The position numbers and the translations under genes are program-made. From assembly GCA_025981625.1 (NCBI GenBank), contig JAICXF010000016.1, positions 1 through 31,356 of the forward strand: 31,356 nucleotides of DNA, written 5' to 3'. Positions 1 through 7,965 of the stretch are shown piece by piece; position 1 is the stretch's first letter; the number at the start of each line of letters is the position of its first letter. The DNA comes from Sphingomonas sp. (lineage in GTDB: Bacteria; Pseudomonadota; Alphaproteobacteria; Sphingomonadales; Sphingomonadaceae). Below the pieces are notes generated by a model. It had not been told where the DNA came from. It saw only the letters and a list, made by a program, of their open reading frames with translations, and did no database searches.

Positions 1-1334
1 AACCGGAAGGCCGCGTGACCGGCGAACATGAGGTTGTTTTCCACCGGCCCGCCATGAGCGATGTCCTGAAGCGTCTTCTGAATGCAGAAGCTGCGCGGAT
101 CGGCGAGACGACCGGTCGAGTTCTTCTCGTTATCCGCCCAGGATGAAAAGGCGCACTGGCTGAGGCAGCCCATGCACTCGGCCTGGTCGACGCGAATCTG
201 CTTCTCTTCCGTCGGAGTGACGAAGATCAACGTCTCGTCGGGGGTCTTCATGGCATTGGTGAAGCCCTTGGCGTACCATTCGCGGGCGTGGATCAGGTCG
301 CCCTTGGTCACCCAATAATTCTTCTTCGTGCCGATACCGACGTCGAGTTCGAAATGGTGATCGCCGATCGGTTCCTTGGTGAAGGCGATCTGGCGCTCGC
401 TGCGCGCTTCGAGGTTGCGGAGGAACGGATTGCGCACCGCCGATGAATAGAAGCCGGTCGGGGAGAAGCGGTGCAGCAGCACGTCGCCCTCCTCCAGCGT
501 CATCAGCCGCGCCTTCCATTCCGGCGGAATCGGGCTTTCCTGAGTCAGCAGCGGACGAGTTCCGAACTGGAACACGATCTGCCCTAGCTCGGGATTGTCG
601 ATCCAGTTCTCCCACTCGTCGAGGCGCCACACGCCGCCCGCCATGACGATCGGAACGCTGTCTGCGATTCCCTCGGCCCGCATCGTGGCGCGCAGCTCGG
701 CCACGCGCGGATAAGGATCCTGGGGCTTGCGCGGATCCTCCGCGTTCGACAGGCCATTGTGGCCGCCGGCGAGCCACGGGTCTTCGTACACCACGGCGGC
801 AAGCCACTCGGCCGCCTTGTGATAGGCGCGCTTCCACAGCGCCCGGAACGCTCGAGCGGAGCTGATGATCGGCAGGTAATTGACGCCGTAGGACGCGGCG
901 ATCTCGGACAGCTTGTAGGGCATCCCGGCGCCACAAGTGACTCCGCTGACAAGGCCCTTGGTGCGCTCCAGCACGCCGTGCAGGACACGCTGGGCGCCAC
1001 CCATTTCCCACAGCACGTTGATGTTGATCGCGCCGTTGCCGCTGGCCATTTCATAGGCGCGCTGAACCTGCGCGACTGCGCCGTCGATCGCGTACTTGAT
1101 CAGCTCTTCATGCCGGTCGCGCCGGGTGAGCGCTTCATAGATTTGCGGGATTATGCGGCCTTCGGCATCGTAGCTGTCGGCATTGACGGCGGAAACGGTG
1201 CCGATCCCGCCGGCGGCTGCCCAGGCGCCGCTACTGGCGTGGTTGGTCGCGGACACGCCCTTGCCGCCTTCGACCAGCGGCCAGACTTCGCGGCCGCCGT
1301 ACAGGATGGGCTTGAGGCCCTTGAACAAAACCAC
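1..1334 (-). CDS. NAD(P)H-dependent flavin oxidoreductase, nitronate monooxygenase family (3' end cut by window)
   Basis: The protein reads from a GTG at 1334 (MVLFKGLKPILYGGREVWPL) after a GGGAGA ribosome site; the last 444 or so codons visible run off the window at base 1, so the C terminus is missing. The N-terminal stretch with GGKGVSATNHASSGAW, then AAAGGIGTVSAVNADSY, and the middle VPIVMAGGVW segment fit the FMN TIM-barrel fold of 2-nitropropane dioxygenase/nitronate monooxygenase-like enzymes. Such enzymes oxidise alkyl nitronates or act as NAD(P)H:flavin/quinone oxidoreductases; the true substrate cannot be told. This is a long variant: after the barrel comes a C-terminal part with a Cys-rich motif (ECMGCLSQCAFSSW) that might bind a metal or cluster (inference). 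The open frames in the other phases here are antisense shadows. An 18-bp palindrome lies 29 bases upstream. Confidence 0.8.
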   Translation of the reverse strand, partial: MVLFKGLKPILYGGREVWPLVEGGKGVSATNHASSGAWAAAGGIGTVSAVNADSYDAEGRIIPQIYEALTRRDRHEELIKYAIDGAVAQVQRAYEMASGNGAININVLWEMGGAQRVLHGVLERTKGLVSGVTCGAGMPYKLSEIAASYGVNYLPIISSARAFRALWKRAYHKAAEWLAAVVYEDPWLAGGHNGLSNAEDPRKPQDPYPRVAELRATMRAEGIADSVPIVMAGGVWRLDEWENWIDNPELGQIVFQFGTRPLLTQESPIPPEWKARLMTLEEGDVLLHRFSPTGFYSSAVRNPFLRNLEARSERQIAFTKEPIGDHHFELDVGIGTKKNYWVTKGDLIHAREWYAKGFTNAMKTPDETLIFVTPTEEKQIRVDQAECMGCLSQCAFSSWADNEKNSTGRLADPRSFCIQKTLQDIAHGGPVENNLMFAGHAAFR

Positions 1335-1362
1335 TCTCCCGGGCGCCGCATGCGCCCCGTTA

Positions 1363-1380
1363 CCGCTCCTATAGGAGCGG
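1363..1380. promoter_or_regulatory. 18-bp perfect palindrome upstream of the flavin oxidoreductase
   Basis: CCGCTCCTATAGGAGCGG is identical to its own reverse complement and ends 29 bases before the GTG start at 1334. A perfect even palindrome without a loop favours a dimeric-regulator operator over an RNA hairpin. No regulator gene is adjacent, so the identity of a binding protein is unknown. Confidence 0.35.
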
Positions 1381-1396
1381 ATGGTTAGCAATGCCC

Positions 1397-1438
1397 GAAA
1401 AAAGTGAGCGGGACCCCGGAGGTTCCGAGGCCCCGCTC
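1397..1438 (-). terminator. Rho-independent terminator of the glycine-zipper gene
   Basis: On the minus strand, 25 bases past the stop at 1464, a 15-bp stem (arms 1424-1438 and 1406-1420, two G-U pairs) closes a 3-nt loop and is followed within two bases by a run of six T. This is a textbook intrinsic terminator for the minus-strand gene ending at 1464. Confidence 0.85.
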
Positions 1439-1463
1439 CTTATGCGGCTAACCGAAAGTCAGC

Positions 1464-1949
1464 TTAGCAGCTGGAAGCGCCAACCGCTCCGCCGAGGATC
1501 GCGCCGGCGATGCCGCCGATGAGGGCACCGTTGTTTCCGCGATTGTACCCACGATAGCTGTAATGGTTCTGGCCAGCAGCGCTGCCGAGGGCTGCGCCGG
1601 CGATGCCGCCGATCGCGGCACCGGCAACGGTGTTGCCGCTGCACTGGTAGCCGTTGTTGTAATAGCCGTTGTACCCGTAACCGTAGGCCGGATAGTTATA
1701 GCTGTAAGCGGGATAGCTGTAGCCGTAGCTTGGATAGCTGTAGCCGTAGCTCGGATAGCCGTAGCCGTACGGTGCATATCCGCCGTAATAGCCGTAGCCC
1801 GGCGTTCCGATGGAAATCACCGTCCGGACCCGCGGCCTCGAATAATGGTGATAATGATAGCCGTAGCCACCGTAATATTGCGCGTCGGCAGCGGCCGGTA
1901 CTGCGACCATTGCTGCAGCCGAAGCGGCCAATGCAAACTTCCTGAACAT
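1464..1949 (-). CDS. Exported Tyr/Gly-rich glycine-zipper protein
   Basis: The 161-residue product starts at the ATG at 1949, preceded by GGAGGA at good spacing; the open frame extends further upstream but without a better site. Residues 1-23 are a clear signal peptide (MFRKFALAASAAAMVAVPAA...DA). The middle is a low-complexity region of repeated GYGYPSYGYSYP-like units, and the C-terminal third holds two glycine-zipper segments (AGAAIGGIAGAALGSAAG and ALIGGIAGAILGGAVG), as in the glycine-zipper 2TM family of outer-membrane or periplasmic proteins. Two Cys flank the zipper region. The function is not known; an envelope or stress-related role is usual for such proteins. The gene is monocistronic, with its own terminator. 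Confidence 0.75.
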   Translation of the reverse strand: MFRKFALAASAAAMVAVPAAADAQYYGGYGYHYHHYSRPRVRTVISIGTPGYGYYGGYAPYGYGYPSYGYSYPSYGYSYPAYSYNYPAYGYGYNGYYNNGYQCSGNTVAGAAIGGIAGAALGSAAGQNHYSYRGYNRGNNGALIGGIAGAILGGAVGASSC

Positions 1950-2095
1950 GGCATTCCTCCGTTTACTAGCCGGCCGTGGAGGGAACTCGCGGCCCTGTGA
2001 TGCCAGTAAATACGCTTGAGTAGCTGTCATGGGTCTGAACGTTGCGGTCAGGAATCGATAAGCTTGCCTATAATTGCCGCAAACGGGGCCTCAGC

Positions 2096-2941
2096 TTAAC
2101 CTATTGAATAATCAAGGCCGATATCGACCGCTGGAGCCGATTGGGTGATCCTGCCCACGGAGATGAAGTCGACCCCCGTTTCGGCGATGAAACGAATGCT
2201 TGCGAGGGTCACTCCGCCGGAAGCTTCGAGCGGTATCCGTCCGGCGACCAGGGCGACCGCCTCTCGGAGCTGCGCCGGATCCATGTTGTCGAGCAGCAGC
2301 CGGTCGGCGCCGGCCGTGAGCGCCGGTTCGATCTGCTCGATCCGGTCGACCTCGACCTGAATCTGCAACCCCGTATCGGCGGCTTTCGCGCGACGGACGG
2401 CCTCGGCGACGCCGCCGCACACGGCAACGTGATTGTCCTTGATCAGCACCCCGTCGTCGAGCCGCATCCGGTGGTTCCGGGCGCCTCCCATGTGGGTCGC
2501 GAACTTCTCGAGCACGCGGAGCCCCGGAAGGGTCTTGCGGGTATCGATCAGGATCGCGCCGGTGCCGGCGATCGCGTCGACATATTGTCGGGTCAGCGTT
2601 GCGATGCCCGAGAGATGCTGGAGGGTGTTGAGCGCCGAACGCTCCGCCGAGAGCATGGCGCGGGCGTTTCCGGCCAGGCGCATCAGCGCCGCACCCTTTT
2701 CAACGCAATCCCCATCGCTGGCGAGCAGTTCGACGCGGACCGCGGAATCCATCGCCCGGAAGAATGCGGCGGCGACCTCCAGCCCCGCGATGACGATATG
2801 CTGTCGCGCGTTCATCGCCGCGGTGAACCGCGCATCCTCGGCAATCGTCGCCCGCGACGTCACGTCGCCGCCGCGGCCGAGATCTTCGGCCAGCACGCGG
2901 CTGACGAAATCGTCGAGATCGAAACCGTCTGGAAGCGCCAT
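2096..2941 (-). CDS. nadC: Nicotinate-nucleotide pyrophosphorylase (carboxylating), quinolinate phosphoribosyltransferase
   Basis: NadC turns quinolinate and PRPP into nicotinate mononucleotide with loss of CO2, the third step of de novo NAD synthesis in the cytoplasm (EC 2.4.2.19). The 281-residue length is normal. Visible family motifs are the N-terminal LAEDLGRGGDVTS segment, DTRKTLPGLR (133-142), NHR (156-158), IKDNH (167-171), the Glu and Asp in QVEVD and LDNM (near 197 and 219), and SGGV (241-244). The start at 2941 lies directly before the D-rich helix expected for the family. nadA and nadB are not in the window. The upstream metallophosphoesterase gene ends 39 bases away, so co-transcription is possible. 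Confidence 0.95.
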   Translation of the reverse strand: MALPDGFDLDDFVSRVLAEDLGRGGDVTSRATIAEDARFTAAMNARQHIVIAGLEVAAAFFRAMDSAVRVELLASDGDCVEKGAALMRLAGNARAMLSAERSALNTLQHLSGIATLTRQYVDAIAGTGAILIDTRKTLPGLRVLEKFATHMGGARNHRMRLDDGVLIKDNHVAVCGGVAEAVRRAKAADTGLQIQVEVDRIEQIEPALTAGADRLLLDNMDPAQLREAVALVAGRIPLEASGGVTLASIRFIAETGVDFISVGRITQSAPAVDIGLDYSIG

Positions 2942-2980
2942 TCGCCTGCCTCTAGGCGAGCGCGGCGCCTGGAAACAAGC

Positions 2981-3814
2981 TCAGTCGGCGTGTTCGGACG
3001 CCTTGCGCAGCAGCCACTTGCCGTCGGACCATTGGTAGCGGCGGGGCTCTGTCGGCGCGAACCGCTCGCCGGTCCAGCCGTGCACGGTGATGGTCGCGGA
3101 GCGGTCCGCCACGTCGATGACGTTGAAGCTCTGTTCCTGCTCCCGAACCCGGGTCGATGTCGCCGTCCCGGCCTGGACAACCAGCACGCCGCCGGCGCGC
3201 GTCACGAGATCGCTCGCGTCCTGGCTCGAGGCATGATGATTGTGGCCGGCAAGGAGGATGTCGACGCCGGCTTCTTCCACTGCATCGAGCGCGAGCTCCT
3301 GGCGGCCGATCGCCCGGCCCGTCTCGCCGCCAACCTCCAGCGCGAACAGTGGATGATGGGTGACGAGGACCCGCATTGCCTCACTCGGGGTACGCGCGAA
3401 TGTCTCGCGGATGAAGGCGACCTGGTCCTTGTTGATGCGCCCGTCCTTGAACGTCAGCGAGCGCGCCGTGTTGATCCCCAGCACGGCGAGTCCGGGAAGC
3501 TCCAGAAACGGGCAAAGGCTCTCGTCGATGAAGCGGCGGTAGCGCGCCAGCGGCGACAGGAACCGGCGGAGGACGTCGTAGAGCGGGACATCATGGTTGC
3601 CCGGAACGCCGAGCACGTCGTGGCCGCGCTCCCGCAAGCCGTCGAGAAACTCGCACGCCTCGCGGAATTGCTCGGTGCGCGCGCGCTGGGTGAAGTCGCC
3701 GCTGATGACCACGAGATCGGGCTTCAGCTCATCGACCTGCCGGTCGACGGCATCGACCAGGCGCTGGTCGTGCGCTCCAAAATGGAGATCGGACAGGTGG
3801 ACGATGCGCGGCAT
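2981..3814 (-). CDS. Calcineurin-like metallophosphoesterase
   Basis: The 277-residue protein carries the full set of dinuclear metal motifs in order: SDLHFG (8-13), SGDFTQ (38-43), GNHD (72-75), VTHHP (151-155) and AGHNHH (189-194). It lacks a signal peptide and membrane segments, so it is cytoplasmic. It resembles the CpdA/Icc-like cyclic-nucleotide phosphodiesterase group, but the substrate (cyclic nucleotide, phospholipid head group or other) cannot be assigned from motifs. It starts 50 bases past the end of the Nudix gene and may be the distal part of that transcription unit. Confidence 0.9.
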   Translation of the reverse strand: MPRIVHLSDLHFGAHDQRLVDAVDRQVDELKPDLVVISGDFTQRARTEQFREACEFLDGLRERGHDVLGVPGNHDVPLYDVLRRFLSPLARYRRFIDESLCPFLELPGLAVLGINTARSLTFKDGRINKDQVAFIRETFARTPSEAMRVLVTHHPLFALEVGGETGRAIGRQELALDAVEEAGVDILLAGHNHHASSQDASDLVTRAGGVLVVQAGTATSTRVREQEQSFNVIDVADRSATITVHGWTGERFAPTEPRRYQWSDGKWLLRKASEHAD

Positions 3815-3864
3815 GAGCTCGGCTGGAAAACGCCGCCGGCCGCGTCAGGTTCAGCCGGTCGCCG

Positions 3865-4380
3865 TCAGAAATTCATGAACAGCAGGAGCTTGACGTCGAC
3901 CCCGAGTCCTTCGGCGCGCTTCTGCTCGATGAAGTTCGGGATCTCGGCGCGCGGCACGAGGTGCACCTTGATGTCCTCATTCTCGTCGCCGCCGCCTTCG
4001 CCAATTTTCCGCAGGCCGTGAGCGCGGACGAGCGTGAAACTCTCCGACAGCATGCCCGGAGAAGCGTAGAATTCGCCGAGCCGCTCTATGCGATCGGCGG
4101 TGTAGCCGGTCTCCTCCTCGAGTTCCTTGATCGCGGTGGCTTCCACCGTCGCGTTCGGGTCCTGGTCGCCGACAAGTCCGGCCGGCAGCTCGATGCAACG
4201 GCAGTCCGGCGCCACCCGCGGCTGTTCAACCAGGATTACCTTGCCGTCATGCTCGGCGAGGATGACCACCGCGTTGATGTTGTTAGTGCGGCTCGCATAT
4301 TCCCATTTGCCGCGACGGAGCGCGCGGACGAACTTGCCTTGCCACATCACCTCCACCGGAGGCAGGTCGTCGAGGTTCAT
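3865..4380 (-). CDS. Nudix hydrolase, ADP-ribose pyrophosphatase-like
   Basis: The 171-residue protein has a Nudix box starting at the GLVGDQDP segment and ending in KELEEETGY, giving the metal-binding REXXEEXGX-type helix, followed by FYASPGMLSE, which is usual in the ADP-ribose/nucleotide-sugar pyrophosphatase (NudF-like) branch. It probably hydrolyses an NDP-linked compound in the cytoplasm. Its ATG overlaps the stop of the preceding TPM gene (TTATGA), so translation is likely coupled. The window holds a second, unrelated Nudix gene at 12519. Confidence 0.85.
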   Translation of the reverse strand: MNLDDLPPVEVMWQGKFVRALRRGKWEYASRTNNINAVVILAEHDGKVILVEQPRVAPDCRCIELPAGLVGDQDPNATVEATAIKELEEETGYTADRIERLGEFYASPGMLSESFTLVRAHGLRKIGEGGGDENEDIKVHLVPRAEIPNFIEQKRAEGLGVDVKLLLFMNF

Positions 4381-5051
4381 AATTCGAGCAGCGCGTCCGG
4401 AATCTCGTTCACATCGCCGGCCGAGCGCGGGAAATGCTCCGCCAGCACGCCCCCAACGCGCTCGACCGCAGCAACGATCCCGTCGGCAGGACGGCCATGC
4501 TTCAGCTCAATGAGCAGCGCCGTCATGGCCTCACCCCAGGTATGCGCGTCGGTGACCGTGAGGATGGCTTCATCGGCGACGATTTCCGCGCGGCGCTCGG
4601 CAACCGACAGGTAGATGAGGATGCCGGTGCGCCCCGTCGTGCGCCGCTCGGCCGCGGCCTTGAACACCGTCACAGCACGGCGACGAACCCGCCGATGCTT
4701 GGTCGCCGCCGGCGTGAGCGCCAGCCGAAGCGGCATCCATTTAAGGATCAGCAGCGTGACGGTGAACGCCAGCGCGGCGAAAACCATCAGCAGCGTGAGG
4801 AGCTCGCTCATGGTCGGATCGGGACTCCAGCCGCCGAACAGGAAGTCGTACCACCACACCAGCGCACTCGGCCGCCACGCTGCCCAGGCAAGCACCGCGA
4901 ATAGCGGAATCAGCGCCCATTGGAGCGCGACGTCGTGATAGGCGTCGCTGACGGGCGTCGTGACGGCGACGATCTCGCCGCTGAAGTTCGCCTCGGCCGC
5001 GGCAATCGCCTCGGCGATTTTCCGCCGGTCCGCGTCGCTGAGCTTGATCAC
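4377..5051 (-). CDS. TPM-domain membrane protein
   Basis: The GTG at 5051 overlaps the stop of the upstream gene (TGGTGATC), giving a 224-residue protein; a much longer reading of this frame up to 5546 is a shadow of that gene. The N-terminal part (DRRKIAEAIAAAEANFSGEIVAVTT) and the C-terminal part (GRTGILIYLSVAERRAEIVAD) make up a TPM domain, split by two membrane segments (around LQWALIPLFAVLAWAAW and MSELLTLLMVFAALAFTVTLLIL). Such proteins are regularly found beside YgcG-like and LemA proteins; the biochemical role is unsettled, although TPM domains have been linked to membrane protein assembly or phosphatase activity in other organisms. The gene is translationally coupled to both neighbours. 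Confidence 0.8.
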   Translation of the reverse strand: MIKLSDADRRKIAEAIAAAEANFSGEIVAVTTPVSDAYHDVALQWALIPLFAVLAWAAWRPSALVWWYDFLFGGWSPDPTMSELLTLLMVFAALAFTVTLLILKWMPLRLALTPAATKHRRVRRRAVTVFKAAAERRTTGRTGILIYLSVAERRAEIVADEAILTVTDAHTWGEAMTALLIELKHGRPADGIVAAVERVGGVLAEHFPRSAGDVNEIPDALLEL

Positions 5052-5869
5052 CAGCTCCCGCCGGCGCCGCCGCCTCCGAACGATCCGCCGCCGAAGCCGC
5101 CGAAACCGCCGCCTCCGCCACCGCCGCCCCAGCCGGAACCGCCTCCCCAGCCGCCGCCGCGCGAGCCGCGATCGAGCGCATTGAGGCCCCAAAGCATCAC
5201 CCACGGGCTGATGCCGCCGCCGCGCGTCCGATAGCGGCGGCCGAAGCCGCGCCGGAAATGGGACAAGCCAACAAAGCCGATCACCATCAGCCAGAAGATG
5301 ACCGGCAGCGGGCTTCCGCCCGAATGCTGTCGCTGGGTCTGCGCCTGGCCGGCAGCAGCGACGTTCTTCGCGGCCTGGTCGGGCGGCAGGCTCATCTGCT
5401 TGATGATCGCGTCGGCGCCGGCCTCGATGCCGCCGCCATAGTCGGGCGGGGTCTGCTTGAAGTGCGGCAGGATGTCGTCGCGGATGATGATGCCGGACAT
5501 CGCGTCGGTCATGAAAGTGCCGGCGCCATAGCCCGTGGCGATCCACACCTTGCGCTCATTGGGCGCGACCAGCAGCAGGACCCCGTCGTCCTTGCCCTTC
5601 TGGCCGAGTCCCCACGCGCGCCCCAGCCGATAGGCGTAGTCATCGATCGGATAGCCTTCGAGGCTCTTGACCGTCGCGACGGCGAAGGCCCGTCCCGACT
5701 GGGCGTACAGCGCCTGCGCTTTCGCGGTCAGGTCGGCGATTTGGTCGGGACGAAGGATACCCGCCTGGTCGACAACGGGCGACCCGTTGTTCGCCGGAAA
5801 GGTCTGGGCTGCAACCGGCGAGGCAAGCGCCAGAAGCGCTAACCACAGGACGGCAAGAACGTGCTTCAC
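5048..5869 (-). CDS. YgcG-type TPM-domain protein with Gly-rich tail
   Basis: The 273-residue protein begins at a GTG at 5869, one base past the LemA stop. It has a signal peptide (about 1-21, ending in AAQ), a TPM domain (about 30-150: VVDQAGILRPDQIADLTAKA, then VLLLVAPNERKVWIATGYG), one membrane segment near VIFWLMVIGFVGL, and an extremely Gly-rich C terminus (GGGGGGGFGGFGGGSFGGGG). This is the classic YgcG layout: a periplasmic TPM domain, a membrane anchor and a flexible Gly/Ser tail. The tail's GC-rich code explains the long proline-rich open frames on the other strand. It acts with LemA and the second TPM protein at the membrane; the exact role is unknown. Confidence 0.85.
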   Translation of the reverse strand: MKHVLAVLWLALLALASPVAAQTFPANNGSPVVDQAGILRPDQIADLTAKAQALYAQSGRAFAVATVKSLEGYPIDDYAYRLGRAWGLGQKGKDDGVLLLVAPNERKVWIATGYGAGTFMTDAMSGIIIRDDILPHFKQTPPDYGGGIEAGADAIIKQMSLPPDQAAKNVAAAGQAQTQRQHSGGSPLPVIFWLMVIGFVGLSHFRRGFGRRYRTRGGGISPWVMLWGLNALDRGSRGGGWGGGSGWGGGGGGGGFGGFGGGSFGGGGAGGSW

Positions 5870-5870
5870 C

Positions 5871-6470
5871 TCAGCTCGCGTTGCCGAAGTTCACTGTCGG
5901 CGCGTTCTGGGCGGCGGCGGCGGCCTCGAACGGGACCTTGGGCTTGGCGCCGTAGAACACCTTGGCGCCGACGGCCGTCGGGAAGGTGCGGATCAGCGTG
6001 TTATATTGCCGTACCGATTCATTGTAATCGCGGCGCGCGACCTCGATCCGGTTCTCGGTGCCTTCGAGCTGGTCCTGCAGCGCGAGGAAATTCTGGTTGG
6101 ACTTCAGGTCCGGATAGGCCTCGACGCTGACCAGCAGCCGCCCCAGCGATCCGCTGAGCTGGCTTTGCGCATTCTGGAACGCCTGGACCTTGGCGGGATC
6201 GCTGAGGTCGCCGGCATTGAGCTGGACGCTGGTCGCCTTGGCCCGCGCGTTGGTCACGTCGGTGAGGACCGTCTTTTCCTGCTGGGCATAGCCCTTCACC
6301 GTCGCGACCAGGTTCGGGATGAGGTCGGCACGGCGCTGGTAGTCGGCCTGGAGGTCGCCCCATTTGGCGTTGACCTGCTCCTCGGCGGTCGGGACGCTGT
6401 TGATGCCGCAGCCGGCAAGGCTCAGCGCGGCCAGCGGTGCAAGCAATCCGAGACGGCGGAAGATAGTCAT
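5871..6470 (-). CDS. LemA family lipoprotein
   Basis: The 199-residue form starting at the ATG at 6470 has a GGAGGGG ribosome site just upstream; the open frame reads further up but the added residues lack signal character. The N terminus is a lipoprotein signal with the lipobox LAGC (LSLAGCGIN). The mature part is the LemA fold: AKWGDLQADYQRRADLIPNLVATVKGYA, then long helices including SLGRLLVSVEAYPDLKSNQNF and ENRIEVARRDYNESVRQYN. LemA proteins are membrane-anchored coiled-coil bundles of uncertain role. Being first in a LemA-TPM-TPM-Nudix series, it likely works with the two TPM proteins. Confidence 0.9.
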   Translation of the reverse strand: MTIFRRLGLLAPLAALSLAGCGINSVPTAEEQVNAKWGDLQADYQRRADLIPNLVATVKGYAQQEKTVLTDVTNARAKATSVQLNAGDLSDPAKVQAFQNAQSQLSGSLGRLLVSVEAYPDLKSNQNFLALQDQLEGTENRIEVARRDYNESVRQYNTLIRTFPTAVGAKVFYGAKPKVPFEAAAAAQNAPTVNFGNAS

Positions 6471-6624
6471 GTGCCCCTCCCAATATGGTCGAGCGGATAA
6501 GTAGAGCGACCGCCGTTCCCGTTCAAGATGCTGTCTTAAGAATGCAACACAGCAAAGCTGCTGCTGGCAAACAGCCGTCACTTCGCTAGTGTCGGCTCAC
6601 CGACATGGAAAGGGGTGCGTGCAC

Positions 6625-7056
6625 ATGCTGAAAGATTTCCGCGCGTTCATCGCCAAGGGCAACGTCCTCGATCTCGCTGTCGCCGTGATCATCGGCGCGG
6701 CCTTCGCCAAGATCGTGACCAGCCTGACGGATGACATCATCATGCCGATCGTCGGCAAGATTTTCGGCGGGCTCGATTTTTCAAGCCACTTCACGATGCT
6801 CGGTCCGGTTCCGGCGGATTACCACGGATCGATGACGGACTATGCGGCGCTCAAGAAAGCGGGCGCGCCGGTGCTCGGCTGGGGACAGTTCGTCACCGAG
6901 GTCGTCAGCTTCCTGATCCTCGCCTTCATCATCTTCTTGATGGTGCGCTGGGCGACGAAGGTGATGCGCAGGCGAGAGGAACCGGCGGTGGTCGCCGGCC
7001 CGACCGAGACCGAGCTGCTGACCGAGATCCGCGACGAGCTGCGGCGGCGCGCTTAA
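6625..7056 (+). CDS. mscL: Large-conductance mechanosensitive channel MscL
   Basis: MscL is a homopentameric inner-membrane channel that opens under membrane tension during hypo-osmotic shock. The 143-residue protein starts with MLKDFRAFIAKGNVLDLAVA, followed by the pore-lining first membrane helix (VAVIIGAAFAKIVTSLTDDIIMP), a short periplasmic loop, the second helix (FVTEVVSFLILAFIIFLMVR) and the charged C-terminal helix with LLTEIRDELRRR. The ATG at 6625 is chosen with AAGGGG at 6610-6615; a GTG at 6619 would add two residues. The gene is divergent from lemA. Confidence 0.95.
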   Translation: MLKDFRAFIAKGNVLDLAVAVIIGAAFAKIVTSLTDDIIMPIVGKIFGGLDFSSHFTMLGPVPADYHGSMTDYAALKKAGAPVLGWGQFVTEVVSFLILAFIIFLMVRWATKVMRRREEPAVVAGPTETELLTEIRDELRRRA

Positions 7057-7117
7057 AGGCGCCAGCGGCCACTGGGGTGCATTGCGAAGCTCGGCCCCGC
7101 ACACGATAGAAGCTGAG

Positions 7118-7534
7118 ATGCGGGACAGTAGAAAATTGGATGCGCTGTCCAGGCGCGCTCCCACGATCGTGATCGTCACTTTGTGTGCCGCGCTCGTGGC
7201 CGATTGGGCGGACGCACCACTGTGGCTGCCCTATGGTCTCGCGATTGTGGTCGGTTGCCTGGCGCTCGCTGTGATGGCCTCGAGGGACCGTCAGACGCCG
7301 TTCAGCCCTGAAGAGGGGGCTGGCGGCAGCGGTAAAAGCTGGATCGCTCACGAACTCGCCGGGAAGGGGTCGCCTTCCGGCTTCTATGTCCTGGGCTTCT
7401 TCGCTTTGATCACGATCGTTCTGACCGGGTTTCAAGGGCCATATTCCACGCCCGCGTGGGCCGCTTTGGCGCTCGGGGCCGCCTGGGGCATGGCGAACGC
7501 CCGCTATCCGGCAGACGAAGAAGCGGAGCCATGA
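7118..7534 (+). CDS. Small integral membrane protein, function unknown
   Basis: The protein is about 138 residues if read from the ATG at 7118 (MRDSRKLDAL); a TTG at 7082 would add 12 residues, and no ribosome site clearly decides. Four hydrophobic segments are visible: APTIVIVTLCAALVADW, LPYGLAIVVGCLALAVM, FYVLGFFALITIVLTGF and WAALALGAAWGMANA, joined by a polar loop with a Gly/Ser stretch. The family is not recognised. It lies 61 bases behind mscL on the same strand, and its end faces the lipoprotein gene at 7561. Confidence 0.6.
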   Translation: MRDSRKLDALSRRAPTIVIVTLCAALVADWADAPLWLPYGLAIVVGCLALAVMASRDRQTPFSPEEGAGGSGKSWIAHELAGKGSPSGFYVLGFFALITIVLTGFQGPYSTPAWAALALGAAWGMANARYPADEEAEP

Positions 7535-7560
7535 TGCCCGCTTTCGACGCAGAACTGACG

Positions 7561-7950
7561 TTAGCGGGCGGCTTTTTGGTAAGTAATCCTGACGCCGGCG
7601 ACTTCATTGGCCTCTTTGAAGATGCGGGAGTTGGCGGCATACCTGATGAGCAAATGGTCTGGTGATAGCCACCGCATATCTGCCCACGAACCTTGCCACG
7701 GCCCGACTGCGGCTGCGCCGTCATTATCATCAGCGATGAAGGCGTTTCCGCCGCCTGCCACTTTGTCGCCGGGGAGCAGCACGGAAATGTGGGTGGAAAA
7801 ACTCGTGCTGGCTCCGCAATCCCGTCGGAACAACGCAGCAGCATACTGACCATCCGGAGCCTTCACCACCTGCACAAGGGTGTTGCTGCATAGGTCAGAG
7901 CAACCAGCCAATGTCCCCAATAAAAGAAGGCCTATTGCAGCTTTGAACAT
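7561..7950 (-). CDS. Small lipoprotein, function unknown
   Basis: The 129-residue product begins with a short signal (MFKAAIGLLLLGTLAGCSD) whose LAGC lipobox predicts lipid attachment at Cys17. The mature part contains VKAPDGQYAAALFRRDCGAS followed by SFSTHISVLLPGD. I recall this pattern of a compact beta-rich domain from uncharacterised proteobacterial proteins but cannot name the family. It begins 15 bases past the end of the broken membrane-protein gene, on the same strand, so the two were probably co-transcribed. Confidence 0.65.
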   Translation of the reverse strand: MFKAAIGLLLLGTLAGCSDLCSNTLVQVVKAPDGQYAAALFRRDCGASTSFSTHISVLLPGDKVAGGGNAFIADDNDGAAAVGPWQGSWADMRWLSPDHLLIRYAANSRIFKEANEVAGVRITYQKAAR

Positions 7951-7965
7951 AGGCCGAATGGCGCC

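Noticed and set aside
2141..4021. 626-codon open frame on the plus strand
   Set aside because: It lies antisense to nadC and the metallophosphoesterase gene, both with full family motifs; it is an effect of high GC content and lacks any recognisable domain.
4920..5234. Proline-rich open frame on the plus strand
   Set aside because: Antisense of the Gly-rich tail of the YgcG-type protein.
5052..5546. Upstream extension of the second TPM protein
   Set aside because: It is an Arg-rich shadow of the YgcG-type gene; the real start is the overlapping GTG at 5051.
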